Positions 1-8,921 of a stretch of DNA of 49,075 nucleotides are shown here, piece after piece. Position numbers and translations under genes: made by a program. Source of the stretch: a virus. The stretch's first letter is position 1; each line of letters starts with the position of its first letter. The notes under the pieces were generated by a model. The model was not told the origin of the DNA and ran no database searches. It saw only the letters and a program-made list of their open reading frames with translations. The stretch lies in the IMG/VR virus record IMGVR_UViG_3300031857_000313, positions 1 through 49,075 of that record; one strand, given 5' to 3'.

Positions 1-129
1 AAGGGCACTTCTGTGACCACCAACTTGCCTGACGACGAAGATATGACTGTGTCAATTGCTCTCCAAAATGGTGAAGCCGTTGCAAAGACAATGACTGTGG
101 ATTACGTCTTTGTTGCGAAGGAGCGTTAA
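1..129 (+). CDS. C-terminal end of unknown protein (partial)
   Basis: The first 42 codons are open from base 1 and close with TAA at 127-129, so this is the tail of a gene starting outside the window. The visible residues are rich in Thr, Val and Ala, with alternating hydrophobics ending in VDYVFVAKER, which suggests a beta-sandwich. It is followed two bases later by the next gene. Its place upstream of small head-region genes suggests a virion component (for example a head decoration or late structural protein), but too little is visible to assign a family. Confidence 0.75.
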   Translation, partial: KGTSVTTNLPDDEDMTVSIALQNGEAVAKTMTVDYVFVAKER

Positions 130-131
130 TC

Positions 132-1187
132 ATGGGTCAATTTAAACCAATGGTCAAAATGATGACCACTGAGCCTACAGTTGAGTTAAAGCTCAAAAAA
201 GGCGGATCCGTGAAGAAGGCTATGGGCGGCTCAATGGGTGCGCCTATGGCTTCCCCCATGGCTTCTGCTATGCCTGCTCGCGGTGGCATGATGCCTGTCG
301 CACGCCCTAAGCGTCCTACCATGGCGGCACGTCGTGCGGCTATGATGGGCATGAAGGAAGGTGGCGAGTCCAAGGGTATGCACAAAGCTGAGATGACGAA
401 GATGAAGGGTCTTGAAAAAGAGCTGAAGTCTCACGAGTCTAAGCCTGCCAGCAAGGGCCATAAAGGCCTGAAGTCTGGTGGCATGGCTTGCGCTACTGGT
501 GGCGTCTTGAAGTCAACCAAGCCCGGTAACTACGCCACAGGTGGTGTTGTGAACGGTCAAGGCGGCTTCAAAAAGGGTGGTGCTATCGCTAAGAGCGGCA
601 TCATCAACACCGAAGGTCAAGGCGGCGAATACCGCAATACCAAGATGGACACAGCTAAACCTGACAACAACAGCGCCCCCACAGGTGATGTCAAGTTAGG
701 TAATGGCGGTGGTTACAAAAAAGGCGGTGCAACAAAAAAGCACTACGCTACGGGGGGAGCTGTTAACGACAGCGGTCGCGCCGTAGCATACCCAGCTAAG
801 AAACCATCTGCTCCTGTCAGCAATGATCGTCAATCAGGCACCTTTAAAAAGGGTGGCAGTGTGACCCCAGCCCAGAAGAAAGAGCAATCTGCCTTCAAGG
901 CTGAGAACGCAACAGCGATGAAGCAAGCGAAAGCCCAGAGCAACCTGAAGTATCAAGATGGCGGAAAAGTAACTGACCTGTCAAAAGGCGCTTACGACAA
1001 ATCAATTGGCCCATCTGAGAGTGAAATGGACATGGCAAAAGCCATCCGTAACATTCCTAGCAAGCTATATGAGGGTGCGAAGAGCCTGTTTACTAGCAAG
1101 GAAAAGCCTGCTGGCTCTGTCACCAAGACTGAAAAGTCCGTGACAGTAACTCCTGCGAAGAAACGTGGTGGATCAGTAAAGTGCTGA
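132..1187 (+). CDS. Lys/Gly-rich repeat protein with many KKGG-type motifs
   Basis: A 351-residue basic, low-complexity protein with no fold that I recognise. Short units of the form K-K/x-G-G followed by a small or hydrophobic residue recur along its length: KKGGSV near the N-terminus, ATGGVV, FKKGGAIAKSG, YKKGGATKK, YATGGAV, FKKGGSV, DGGKV, and finally KRGGSVKC at the C-terminus. The N-terminal third is also very rich in Met, Ala and Arg. It lies 2 bp after the previous stop and ends just before a strong terminator. The same double-glycine units appear singly in several other proteins of this phage (about 1.8, 2.3, 20.8, 41, 43, 45.5 and 46.4 kb), so this protein looks like a concatenation of a recurring peptide. 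Function unknown; a virion or scaffold-associated role is an inference from position. Confidence 0.8.
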   Translation: MGQFKPMVKMMTTEPTVELKLKKGGSVKKAMGGSMGAPMASPMASAMPARGGMMPVARPKRPTMAARRAAMMGMKEGGESKGMHKAEMTKMKGLEKELKSHESKPASKGHKGLKSGGMACATGGVLKSTKPGNYATGGVVNGQGGFKKGGAIAKSGIINTEGQGGEYRNTKMDTAKPDNNSAPTGDVKLGNGGGYKKGGATKKHYATGGAVNDSGRAVAYPAKKPSAPVSNDRQSGTFKKGGSVTPAQKKEQSAFKAENATAMKQAKAQSNLKYQDGGKVTDLSKGAYDKSIGPSESEMDMAKAIRNIPSKLYEGAKSLFTSKEKPAGSVTKTEKSVTVTPAKKRGGSVKC

Positions 1188-1191
1188 ACCT

Positions 1192-1222
1192 AAGTGGGGG
1201 CTTCGGCTCCCACTTTTAATTT
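1192..1222 (+). terminator. Rho-independent terminator with UUCG tetraloop
   Basis: AAGTGGGGGC at 1192-1201 pairs with GCTCCCACTT at 1206-1215 (one G-T pair) around a TTCG loop. This cUUCGg tetraloop is very stable and is followed by TTTTAATTT. It sits 4 bp after the KKGG-rich gene and 12 bp before the next start, so it separates that gene from the following ones or attenuates read-through. Confidence 0.85.
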
Positions 1223-1234
1223 AAGGAATAGATC

Positions 1235-1639
1235 ATGGCTGATGCAGTCGCAAGTCAAACGCTCTTAGATGGTGAGCGAATGGCAATCATGAAATTCACC
1301 AACCTTTCTGACGGTACTGGTGAAAGCAAAGTTTTGAAGGTAGATGTTTCTGCGCTAACACCAAGTGCTTCTGGCAAAACTTGTACCAGAGTAACAATTA
1401 CAAAGATCCATGCCGCAACGCATGGCTTGGAAGTACAGATTTATTGGGATGCAACCACAGATGTATTTTGCTGGTGTGTGCCACAAAATTCTCAATACAC
1501 AATGGATTTTGAAAAGTTTGGCGGTTTAACTAACAACGCAGGCACTGGCGTAACTGGTGATGTATTGTTTAGCACTGCTGATGCTACTAATGGTGACTTC
1601 TACACCGTCGTCCTAGAGATGGTTAAATTTTACGGTTAA
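1235..1639 (+). CDS. Small beta-rich virion-region protein
   Basis: 134 residues starting at ATG 1235, with AAGGAA 11 bases upstream. The sequence alternates hydrophobic and polar residues and contains MKFTNLSDGTGES, IYWDATTDV and FGGLTNNAG. I associate this pattern with a small conserved phage protein found among head and connector genes of short-tailed phages. No catalytic motif is visible. Its position between the head region and the connector genes suggests a structural or decoration role, which is inference. Confidence 0.8.
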   Translation: MADAVASQTLLDGERMAIMKFTNLSDGTGESKVLKVDVSALTPSASGKTCTRVTITKIHAATHGLEVQIYWDATTDVFCWCVPQNSQYTMDFEKFGGLTNNAGTGVTGDVLFSTADATNGDFYTVVLEMVKFYG

Positions 1640-1641
1640 TC

Positions 1642-1947
1642 ATGCCAAGCAAATCACCAGCACAACACAAACTAATGGCCGCGGTTGCGCACAACCCTAA
1701 GTTTGCAAAAAAGGTTGGCATTCCCACAAAGGTTGGGAAAGAATTTGTACGTGCTGACAAAAAGATGGCTGACGGTGGCAAGGTAAACGAGGCTGGTAAT
1801 TACACCAAGCCAGAGCTTAGAAAGCGCATCGTCTCAGCGGTTAAGTCTGAGGCTACGCAGGGTACAGGCGCAGGTCAATGGAGCGCAAGGAAGGCTCAGC
1901 TTGTGGCAAAGCGGTACAAAGCCGCGGGTGGTGGTTATCGTGATTAA
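1642..1947 (+). CDS. Small basic phage protein, two fused modules (DUF5872-like C-terminus)
   Basis: 101 basic residues. The N-terminal half begins MPSKSPAQHKLMAAVAHNPK and continues with KKVGIPTKVGKEF, a pattern known from stand-alone small phage proteins. A linker MADGGKVNEAG follows (residues ~52-62). The C-terminal part (YTKPELRKRIVSAVK, then GQWSARKAQLVAKRYKAAG) resembles the DUF5872 small-protein family. The linker carries the double-glycine motif found in other proteins of this phage. It begins 2 bp after the upstream stop and overlaps the next gene. Function unknown. Confidence 0.8.
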   Translation: MPSKSPAQHKLMAAVAHNPKFAKKVGIPTKVGKEFVRADKKMADGGKVNEAGNYTKPELRKRIVSAVKSEATQGTGAGQWSARKAQLVAKRYKAAGGGYRD

Positions 1948-2179
1948 AAAGCCTCAGCAATCATTGAAAGCTTGGGGCGAACAAAAATGGAGAACCAAAA
2001 GTGGTAAAAAATCTTTTGTCACTGGTGAAAGATACCTTCCAGAGTCTGCGATCAAAAGCCTCAGCCCTTCTGAGTACGCTTCGACGACCAAAGCCAAACG
2101 AGCAGGAAAAGCCGAAGGAAAACAATTCGTAGCGCAACCTAAAAAGATTGCTCAGAAAACAGCCAAGTACAGGTTTTGA
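1940..2179 (+). CDS. Small basic conserved phage protein
   Basis: I chose the GTG at 1940, which gives 79 residues starting MIKKPQQSLKAWGEQKWRTK, because the conserved part begins there and a GGTGG stretch lies just upstream. TTG 1901 and GTG 1928/1931 are in-frame alternatives. The start overlaps the preceding gene by 8 bp. The protein is very rich in Lys and contains SGKKSFVTGERYLPESAIK and a C-terminal KKIAQKTAKYRF, a pattern seen in short unknown phage and bacterial proteins. Nucleic-acid binding is possible from its charge, but nothing proves it. Confidence 0.7.
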   Translation: MIKKPQQSLKAWGEQKWRTKSGKKSFVTGERYLPESAIKSLSPSEYASTTKAKRAGKAEGKQFVAQPKKIAQKTAKYRF

Positions 2180-2181
2180 TT

Positions 2182-2586
2182 ATGAAAAAGAATGCAACCA
2201 TAGCCAAATCTTTAAAGAAGGCTGGCTTCTATGAGGCAGGCAAAAAAAAGTCTGAGCGACTCAATATCATCAATGACGTAACAACCAAGCCTCAGCGCAT
2301 GAAGATGGTTGACAAGATGTTTATTGAGAAGAAGTACAAGGATGGAGGCCCAAGCCTCGCAATCGGTCGCGGTGAGAAGCTACCTGCCGACAAGGGTGCT
2401 GGTTTGACAGCCAAAGGTCGTGCCAAGTACAACCGTGAGACAGGATCAAATTTAAAGGCTCCACAACCCCAAGGGGGCTCGCGTAGAGATGCGTTTTGCG
2501 CGAGAATGGGGGCAGTAGCAGAAAAGAGCGAAAAGGGCAGTAGATCGCGAGCATCGATGCAACGGTGGAACTGCCCCGGCTGGTAA
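2182..2586 (+). CDS. DUF6321-like small basic protein
   Basis: 134 residues from ATG 2182; TTG 2176 is an in-frame alternative overlapping the previous stop. The first 65 residues are helical and Lys-rich and end in KYKDGGPSLA, another double-glycine motif. The rest has GEKLPADKGAGLTAKGRAKY, then NRETGSNLKAPQPQGGSRR, FCARMG and a terminal RWNCPGW. These match what I know of the DUF6321 family of unknown function in phages. It lies in a run of four small basic genes just before the connector. Confidence 0.8.
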   Translation: MKKNATIAKSLKKAGFYEAGKKKSERLNIINDVTTKPQRMKMVDKMFIEKKYKDGGPSLAIGRGEKLPADKGAGLTAKGRAKYNRETGSNLKAPQPQGGSRRDAFCARMGAVAEKSEKGSRSRASMQRWNCPGW

Positions 2587-2595
2587 GGAATACAA

Positions 2596-3666
2596 ATGGC
2601 GTACTCAGATACATACGGTCAGACAGTTAACGTACAAACCCTGATTGATCATGGTGCGAGACGTGCAGGCAAACTAGCCGAAGAGTTGACCTCTGAGCAA
2701 CTTGTGTCCGCTCGTCAGTCGCTGAGCTTCTTGCTTCAGAACCTGATCAACATTGGGATCCAGTATTTCGCCATTGATAAGATCGTTTTGGGCGTTTCTC
2801 CGAACAATTACATATACACCCTACCCGCAGGTGCAAACGACGCTCTAAACGTGCTCTATCGCACCATGAGTCGCCCTAGCGCGAGCTATACGTCCTCTGC
2901 GGGTGGTACGGTTGGCAACGTGGGTGACAACGACGTAGACACGTTTTGCTTACAGACAAGCGCGAACGGCAACATCTCAGCTAATTTTGGAACAAACCAA
3001 GACATCTATGCTGGCTCCATCGGTATCCTGCCGTACATAGCAGGGGGTGGAAGCGCAACATGGACGCTGACCCTCGAATATTCGACTGATAACAGCACGT
3101 GGACGACGCTTCAGAACCTTGGCGCCGTAGCTGTGACGGATAACCAGTGGATCTGGACTGATATAAACCCCGGCCAAGCCGTGCAGTACTACCGCGTACG
3201 CGCCTCTGGTGGCACTACTTTGGCTTTGCGTGAGTTCTACGTTGGAAATAATTCCACCGAGATCACCATGTCTCGCCTAAACCGCGATGACTACACAAAC
3301 CTGCCAAACAAGAACTTCACATCAAACCAACCTTTTCAATTTTGGTTTGACCGCACTATTCCACTGCCCTCGTTGTACTTGTGGCCTGTCCCCAGTGACC
3401 CATTCGTGCAGATCACTGTGTGGTACAGCAAACAGATCATGGACGTGGGTTCGCTGACAAACGAGCTGTACATCCCCACTCGTTGGTACGAGGCGACGCT
3501 GATGATGTTGTCGCATCGGATGGCGCTTGAGTTGCCCGGCGTCGATATGGCGCGCATCCAATACCTTGAAGGTCAAGCCGAGAAGTACCTGAACCAAGTT
3601 GAGCAGGAAGAGCGTGATCGTAGCCCAATCTATCTGGCGCCTAACATCTCGGTGTACACAAGATAA
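2596..3666 (+). CDS. Head-tail connector (P22 gp4-like tail accessory factor) with discoidin-like insert
   Basis: 356 residues. Residues ~1-90 are helical (TLIDHGARRAGKLAEELT, then a hydrophobic SLSFLLQNLINIG) as in the P22 gp4-type factor that seals the portal. Residues ~92-219 form an extra beta domain with VDTFCLQT, LEYSTDNSTWTTLQ and YYRVRASGG, typical of discoidin/F5-8C carbohydrate-binding folds. The connector core then resumes with the LYLWPVP region and a helical C-terminus (RWYEATLMMLSHRMALELPG). P22 gp4 is about 166 residues, so the insertion explains the length. It overlaps the next gene by one base (TAATG). Family assignment comes from pattern recognition. Confidence 0.75.
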   Translation: MAYSDTYGQTVNVQTLIDHGARRAGKLAEELTSEQLVSARQSLSFLLQNLINIGIQYFAIDKIVLGVSPNNYIYTLPAGANDALNVLYRTMSRPSASYTSSAGGTVGNVGDNDVDTFCLQTSANGNISANFGTNQDIYAGSIGILPYIAGGGSATWTLTLEYSTDNSTWTTLQNLGAVAVTDNQWIWTDINPGQAVQYYRVRASGGTTLALREFYVGNNSTEITMSRLNRDDYTNLPNKNFTSNQPFQFWFDRTIPLPSLYLWPVPSDPFVQITVWYSKQIMDVGSLTNELYIPTRWYEATLMMLSHRMALELPGVDMARIQYLEGQAEKYLNQVEQEERDRSPIYLAPNISVYTR

Positions 3667-4013
3667 TGCCAACCTTTCTCGATACTCGTGGAAACGCTAC
3701 TCTTTCTATTGCAATTTGCGATAGATGTAGGATGAAGCGCGCTCACGACGAGATGAGACCTGACCCCAATTTCCCCGGCCTCCAAGTCTGTGGGCAAAAC
3801 TGCGCAGACGAGAAAGATCCCTATAGACTTCCAGCCCGTAAAACTGAGAGAATAACGATCAGATTCCCACGTCCTGACGTGAGCGTTGCCGCCAATGACA
3901 ACAACATTGTCACTACCCAAAACGGTATCACTGGTGGTAGCTTTATCATCTCGACCGAAGGTAACGATCAGGATCCTGAGAACAACGGTAACCTAGACCA
4001 ACTGAGCCCATAA
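3666..4013 (+). CDS. Cys-rich small phage protein, putative zinc ribbon
   Basis: 115 residues. MPTFLDTRGNATLSIAICDRC is followed by a helix and VCGQNC, giving Cys pairs at 18/21 and near 43/47 that could bind zinc. DPYRLPARKTERITIRFPRP follows, and the C-terminus is disordered and acidic. This N-terminal pattern is conserved in a small protein commonly encoded next to the gp4-like connector. The start overlaps the connector stop by one base. Function unknown; a structural zinc site in the connector region is plausible. Confidence 0.75.
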   Translation: MPTFLDTRGNATLSIAICDRCRMKRAHDEMRPDPNFPGLQVCGQNCADEKDPYRLPARKTERITIRFPRPDVSVAANDNNIVTTQNGITGGSFIISTEGNDQDPENNGNLDQLSP

Positions 4014-4014
4014 T

Positions 4015-7000
4015 ATGTCCGCACAAGTAACGATCACACAATTACCTGCCGCTGGTGCGATTACTGGTACAGAATCTGTTCCTATCGTTCAGAACGGTCA
4101 GACCGTACAGACTACGACAGGTGCTATCGCCGCGTCTCCTGCACTAACGGCAACATTCTTAACAAAGAACCAAGAGCCAACACTGGCAAACAGTCGTTAC
4201 TTATCTACCAACACTGGCGTTACCTTGGTGGATGGTGGTGCTCAGTCTTTCTATCAAATTGCGCTGACTGGCGCAGTTTCCGAATTGAATGCACTTGGTG
4301 GCGGCATTGTCGTCAAGAACGGTGCAGGTTCTTTGGTTAACCGCTCCATAGCCGCTACAGGCGCTGGCTTACAGGTTTTAAATGCCGATGGTACTGGTGC
4401 TAACCCAACACTTGAATTAACTGGCGTAGCGGCGGCTGTAGCTAACCTTTCTGGTACTGGCATGTTGGCGATGGTCAGCGGCGGAACTTCCGTTGCTGGT
4501 CGTGACCTTACTGGCACGGCAAACCAGATCACAATTGCAAATGGTAATGGCGCGTCAGGTAACCCAACTTTTGCGATTGCCGCGGATGCGCAGTTGCCCG
4601 GCACTGGCGGGGTCGTCCTTCCCAAAGGCACAACCGCTCAGCAACCCGCAGGCATTGCAGGTCAGTTCCGTTTCAATACTGACACACAGACCTTTGACGG
4701 TTTTGCATCTGGCTCGTGGAATCAATTCTCACTGGTTGGTGGCGTAACGTCTTTCTCTGCTGGTGGCACAGGTTTCACTCCTTCCTCGGCTACTGGTGGC
4801 GTGGTTGTTTTGGGTGGTACGCTTAACGTATCCAACGGCGGTACTGGTACAGGATCTTTGACTGGTTACGTCAAAGGAAATGGCACATCTGCCATGACAG
4901 CTTCGGCTACTGTTCCAACTACTGACTTGTCTGGATCAGTCACCAACGCTCAGTTAGCCAACAGCTCAGTTACCTTTAATGGTGTATCTGTTGCTCTTGG
5001 CGCTTCAGGCACTATCACATCAAACACAACAAATGCCTTGACCTTTGGCACTGGCATGAGCGCTGGCTCATTTAACGGCTCGACTGCAACAACGATCAAC
5101 CTTGCCAACACTGCTGTGACAGCAGGTGCTTATGGCGCGGCGTCTAAAACCCTAACCGCTACTGTTGATGCGCAAGGTCGCTTAACAGCTTTGGCTGATA
5201 CAAATATTGCGATTGCTAATACGCAGGTTTCTGGTCTTGGTACTATGTCCACCCAAAATGCAACTGCTGTAGCGATCACTGGTGGAACAATCAACGGAAC
5301 AACCGTTGGAGCATCAACTCCCGCGGCTGGTACGTTCACAGCATTAGCTACGACGACTGGCACGGTTACCACTGCACCAACTGCCGCGACGGACATTGCC
5401 AACAAGCAATACGTAGACGGTCTTGTGGCGTCTGGCATACACTTCCATGCGCCAGTGCGCGTTGAGTCTCCAACTCCGCTTACTGCGACCTACAACCAAC
5501 CGGGCGGGGCTGGAGTCGGTGTTGGCGCTACATTGACCAACGCAGGTGCACAAGCCGCTTTGGTAATTGATGGAGTCACTCTTTCTGTCAGTGACCGAGT
5601 ACTGATTTATACCCAAACAAACGCCACTCAAAACGGCGTCTATGTGGTGACTAGCGTAGGTTCTGTTTCAACGAATTGGGTTTTAACTCGTTCTTCCGAT
5701 ACCGACACGTATGGACTTACTAGTGCATCAACGCTAGGTGAAGGTTCAACTTTCTTTGTTCAACAAGGCGCAACTGGTGCTGGCGAAACCTACACCTGCA
5801 ACACTTCTGGCGTTATTGTATTCGGCACAACAAACATTACGTTCGCTCAAATCAGCTCTGCGCAAATCTACAGCGCAGGAACTGGTCTTACGTTGTCTGG
5901 TACAACTTTCAGTATTACCAATACTGGTGTTACCGCCGCCTCTTACGGAACTGCCTCTCAAGTTCCCACTTTGGCGATCAACGCACAAGGTCAGATTACC
6001 AGTGCCAGCGACACAGCGATTGCGATTAACGCCAACCAGATCACATCTGGAGCTGTAACGAACGCACAGTTGGCGAACAGCGCGGTAACGGTTAACGGCA
6101 CATCCATCGCTTTGGGTGCGTCTGGAACAATCACCGCCGTCAATCCCAACGCCTTGACAATAGGCACAGGGCTGACAGGAACGAGCTATGACGGCTCCGC
6201 GCCGATCACCATAGCCTTGGGTACGTCAGGTGTCATTGCGGCTACCTACGGCTCTGCATCACAGGTTCCTGTGTTCGCCGTCGATACCTACGGTCGCGTG
6301 ACATCTGTCACCAACACATCTATCGCAATTGCCGCAGGCGCCGTATCAGGTCTTGCCGCTTCTGCAACGACTGACACAACCAACGCCGCCAACATCACCT
6401 CTGGAACGCTTCCTACAGGTCGAATCAGCGGCTCCTACACTGGAATTACTGGTGTGGGTACGTTGACAGCGGGAACGTGGAACGGTACAACTATTGGCGT
6501 TGCTTACGGTGGTACAGGGTTAACAGCTACGCCATCCAACGGTCAGTTGGCTATCGGTAACGGGTCTGGCTACTCCCTAGCCACTTTGACCGCTGGTACA
6601 AATGTCAGCATCTCAAACACTGCTGGTGGCATCACGATCTCTGCAACCCCCGCCGCTGGTGGTACGGTGCAAAGCGTGGATGTGTCTGGCGGTACGACTG
6701 GACTCACAACATCTGGTGGCCCAGTCACCGTAACGGGCACGATCACCCTTGCTGGCACATTGAATGTGGCAAACGGTGGTACAGGCGCAACCACCCTATC
6801 TGGCTATCTGTTTGGCAACGGCACAAGCGCTGTCTCCGCATCGACCACGATCCCTAACACGGCGATTACTGGCTTAGGTACAATGTCCACGCAAAATGCA
6901 GGTACTGTTGCGATAACTGGTGGGACAATTAACGGCACATCGATTGGTGCGACAACAACATCAACTGGTGCATTTACAACATTGAACGCCACGACTGGCA

Positions 7001-7020
7001 TCTTCGGGGGTACATTCTAA
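4015..7020 (+). CDS. Repetitive tail fibre protein
   Basis: 1001 residues made almost entirely of Gly/Thr/Ser/Ala beta repeats, as in trimeric tail fibres. Repeated cassettes include VTNAQLANSSVTFNG near 310 and again near 684, a YGxASxxP-DxxGRxTA unit three times, and GLGTMSTQNA near 405 and 955. A central globular region (about 465-625) begins NKQYVDGLVASGIHFHAPV, resembling a domain in T4-like and cyanophage fibre proteins. The protein ends in TTGIFGGTF. The SGGTTGLTTSGGP cassette is also present in the next gene. The likely role is host-surface attachment. TAATG overlap with the following fibre gene. Confidence 0.85.
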   Translation: MSAQVTITQLPAAGAITGTESVPIVQNGQTVQTTTGAIAASPALTATFLTKNQEPTLANSRYLSTNTGVTLVDGGAQSFYQIALTGAVSELNALGGGIVVKNGAGSLVNRSIAATGAGLQVLNADGTGANPTLELTGVAAAVANLSGTGMLAMVSGGTSVAGRDLTGTANQITIANGNGASGNPTFAIAADAQLPGTGGVVLPKGTTAQQPAGIAGQFRFNTDTQTFDGFASGSWNQFSLVGGVTSFSAGGTGFTPSSATGGVVVLGGTLNVSNGGTGTGSLTGYVKGNGTSAMTASATVPTTDLSGSVTNAQLANSSVTFNGVSVALGASGTITSNTTNALTFGTGMSAGSFNGSTATTINLANTAVTAGAYGAASKTLTATVDAQGRLTALADTNIAIANTQVSGLGTMSTQNATAVAITGGTINGTTVGASTPAAGTFTALATTTGTVTTAPTAATDIANKQYVDGLVASGIHFHAPVRVESPTPLTATYNQPGGAGVGVGATLTNAGAQAALVIDGVTLSVSDRVLIYTQTNATQNGVYVVTSVGSVSTNWVLTRSSDTDTYGLTSASTLGEGSTFFVQQGATGAGETYTCNTSGVIVFGTTNITFAQISSAQIYSAGTGLTLSGTTFSITNTGVTAASYGTASQVPTLAINAQGQITSASDTAIAINANQITSGAVTNAQLANSAVTVNGTSIALGASGTITAVNPNALTIGTGLTGTSYDGSAPITIALGTSGVIAATYGSASQVPVFAVDTYGRVTSVTNTSIAIAAGAVSGLAASATTDTTNAANITSGTLPTGRISGSYTGITGVGTLTAGTWNGTTIGVAYGGTGLTATPSNGQLAIGNGSGYSLATLTAGTNVSISNTAGGITISATPAAGGTVQSVDVSGGTTGLTTSGGPVTVTGTITLAGTLNVANGGTGATTLSGYLFGNGTSAVSASTTIPNTAITGLGTMSTQNAGTVAITGGTINGTSIGATTTSTGAFTTLNATTGIFGGTF

Positions 7021-8735
7021 TGGCACAAGCAGGCTTTACGCCCATTTCACTTTACTTCAGTAGCACTGCGTCGGCTGTTCCTTCGTCTGGTAACCTTGCC
7101 AACGGAGAACTCGCGCTCAACATTGCTGACATGAAGCTGTACGCAAAGAACAGCGCAGGCGTTGTGACTTTGTTAGCATCCAATAGTTCAACTGGAGCCA
7201 CTGTATCTAGCGTTGCGGTATCAGGCGGTACAACAGGTTTAACCACTTCAGGGGGCCCAATTACATCATCTGGAACGATCACGCTTGCAGGTACGCTAGG
7301 TACAGCTAACGGCGGTACAAACCTTACGTCGTTTTCTTCTGGTGGTTTAGTTTACGCATCATCGTCAAGTGCATTGGCGACTAATTCTGTTTTAACATTT
7401 AACGGCACATCTCAACTTGTATTAAATCCTGCAAGCGGCACTGATACCTACATTCTCGCAGGCGCAAGCGGGATTGCGGCAACCTATATAGGCGTAAATA
7501 CTAGCGGATCAACAAATGGGCAAGGCGTTGTTTCGGGCGTAGGCTATCTCACGGTGTCTGGTGGGTACCCATTGGTTGTTACAACTAATGGAGTTGAGCG
7601 TATTCGCGCAACAGCCGCAGGCAATGTAGGTATTAGTACAAGTTCGCCTAACTTTAAAACTCACATTAGCACAGGTTCAACAACATCAATAACGCAACCC
7701 ACGGCGGGAAGTTATGGTTTGTATGTGCAACAAAATACCTCTGGTAGCGTTGGCGGTATTTACATCCAAGATGGCGCTTCTAATTCTGGCCCTTCACTTT
7801 TTATCGCAGATAACAACGGGTTGGCTCGATTTATCGTTGATACAGATGGCAATGTAGGTATTGGCGTTACAGCTCCCACGCAAAAAGCAGAAATAGCTGG
7901 GACGTTGAGAATTAAAAGCGCAAATGCAGATGCCAATGGTTTGAATCTAAGTAGTGATGCAGGTGGAATTGGATACATTAACGCGGGATATGCGTCTGTT
8001 GGATCAATCGCATTACAAACTGTCAGCACAACTCGATTTTTGATCGGCCCATCAGGTCAATTTGGTATTGGCGGTGCAACATACGGCACAGCAGGTCAAG
8101 TGTTAACATCTGGCGGCGCAAGCGCGGCACCTACTTGGGCAACAGCAGGTGGTGGTGGCGCTTCTGCTATGGTTGTTTACACATCTTCCACAACTTTTAC
8201 TATTCCATCAGGAAAAACAACAATTAAAGTTACTGTTGTTGGTGGTGGCGGTGGGTCTAGAAATGGCTCTAAAGGTGGCGGTTTTGGCGGCGGCGGTGGA
8301 GGTGGAGCCGCAATTCAATACTTTACAGGGTTGACGCCCGGCAACACGCTTACCGTTACAGTAGGCGCGGGAGGAACTGTCGGCGGCAATACCGGAGGCA
8401 CATCTAGCGTTTCTTCTGGTACTCAATCTATTACTACAGTACAAGCTACTGGGGGTGATGGCGGCCCAGCAAATCAAATGGGAGGCGCTGGTGGCATTGG
8501 AAGTGGTGGAGCCGCAAATATGAAAGGCGGAGCAGGTACTTGCGTTTTGGGTGCAAGTGAGCGCCAAGGAGGAGTTGGTGGTAGCTCAATTTATGGTGGT
8601 GGTGGCAAAGGTGGTGTAAATGCTACTAGCAACGGTGAGGCTGGGGGCGCGTATGGTGGCGGCGCAGGTGGCGGCGCTGGTAGTAGCAGGGCTGGTGCGG
8701 CTGGCGCGGTTGGCGTTGTGATCATTGAGTACTAA
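7020..8735 (+). CDS. Tail fibre / adhesin with glycine-rich tip
   Basis: 571 residues. The N-terminus repeats the cassette of the upstream fibre (SGGTTGLTTSGGPITSSG, then TLAGTLGTANGGTN). The middle has NVGIGVTAPTQKAEIAG-like units common in fibre shafts. From about 375 a new domain starts (VVYTSSTTFTIPSGKTTIKV) followed by about 150 residues of Gly-rich repeats (GGGFGGGGGGG, GGAGGIGSGGAA, GGAYGGGAGGGAG) and a hydrophobic end VGVVIIEY. Such glycine-rich domains occur in phage receptor-binding tips (compare the polyglycine sandwich of T-even gp38 adhesins). It is therefore the best candidate for the receptor-binding protein. Confidence 0.85.
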   Translation: MAQAGFTPISLYFSSTASAVPSSGNLANGELALNIADMKLYAKNSAGVVTLLASNSSTGATVSSVAVSGGTTGLTTSGGPITSSGTITLAGTLGTANGGTNLTSFSSGGLVYASSSSALATNSVLTFNGTSQLVLNPASGTDTYILAGASGIAATYIGVNTSGSTNGQGVVSGVGYLTVSGGYPLVVTTNGVERIRATAAGNVGISTSSPNFKTHISTGSTTSITQPTAGSYGLYVQQNTSGSVGGIYIQDGASNSGPSLFIADNNGLARFIVDTDGNVGIGVTAPTQKAEIAGTLRIKSANADANGLNLSSDAGGIGYINAGYASVGSIALQTVSTTRFLIGPSGQFGIGGATYGTAGQVLTSGGASAAPTWATAGGGGASAMVVYTSSTTFTIPSGKTTIKVTVVGGGGGSRNGSKGGGFGGGGGGGAAIQYFTGLTPGNTLTVTVGAGGTVGGNTGGTSSVSSGTQSITTVQATGGDGGPANQMGGAGGIGSGGAANMKGGAGTCVLGASERQGGVGGSSIYGGGGKGGVNATSNGEAGGAYGGGAGGGAGSSRAGAAGAVGVVIIEY

Positions 8736-8744
8736 GGAGAAATT

Positions 8745-8921
8745 GTGAGAGCACACGTTATTGAAGATGGTGTAGTGGTGAATTCAATTATTGTTGATTC
8801 ATTGGACTTTATGCCGAATTTGGTCGAAGATGATGGTAAAGCTGGTATTGGGTGGCTTTATCAAAATGGCGAATTCATCAACCCCAACCCAGAAGTAACA
8901 ATTCCAATCACAAAATTATGA
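8745..8921 (+). CDS. Short tail-fibre chaperone-like protein
   Basis: 58 residues from GTG 8745 with a good AAGGAG at 8734-8739. The sequence MRAHVIEDGVVVNSIIVDSL, then GIGWLYQNGEFINPNPE, matches short proteins encoded after tail fibres: a strand of 'xxVxxGxVVN', then 'GWxYxxGxFxxP'. Such proteins are often fibre assembly factors. It starts 9 bp after the fibre stop and its stop overlaps the next start (ATGA). The chaperone role is inferred from context and motif. Confidence 0.75.
   Translation: MRAHVIEDGVVVNSIIVDSLDFMPNLVEDDGKAGIGWLYQNGEFINPNPEVTIPITKL

Noticed and set aside
4800-7000. Repeats looking like a spaced array
   Set aside because: They are coding repeats of a tail fibre, in frame, with varying unit lengths; not a CRISPR array.
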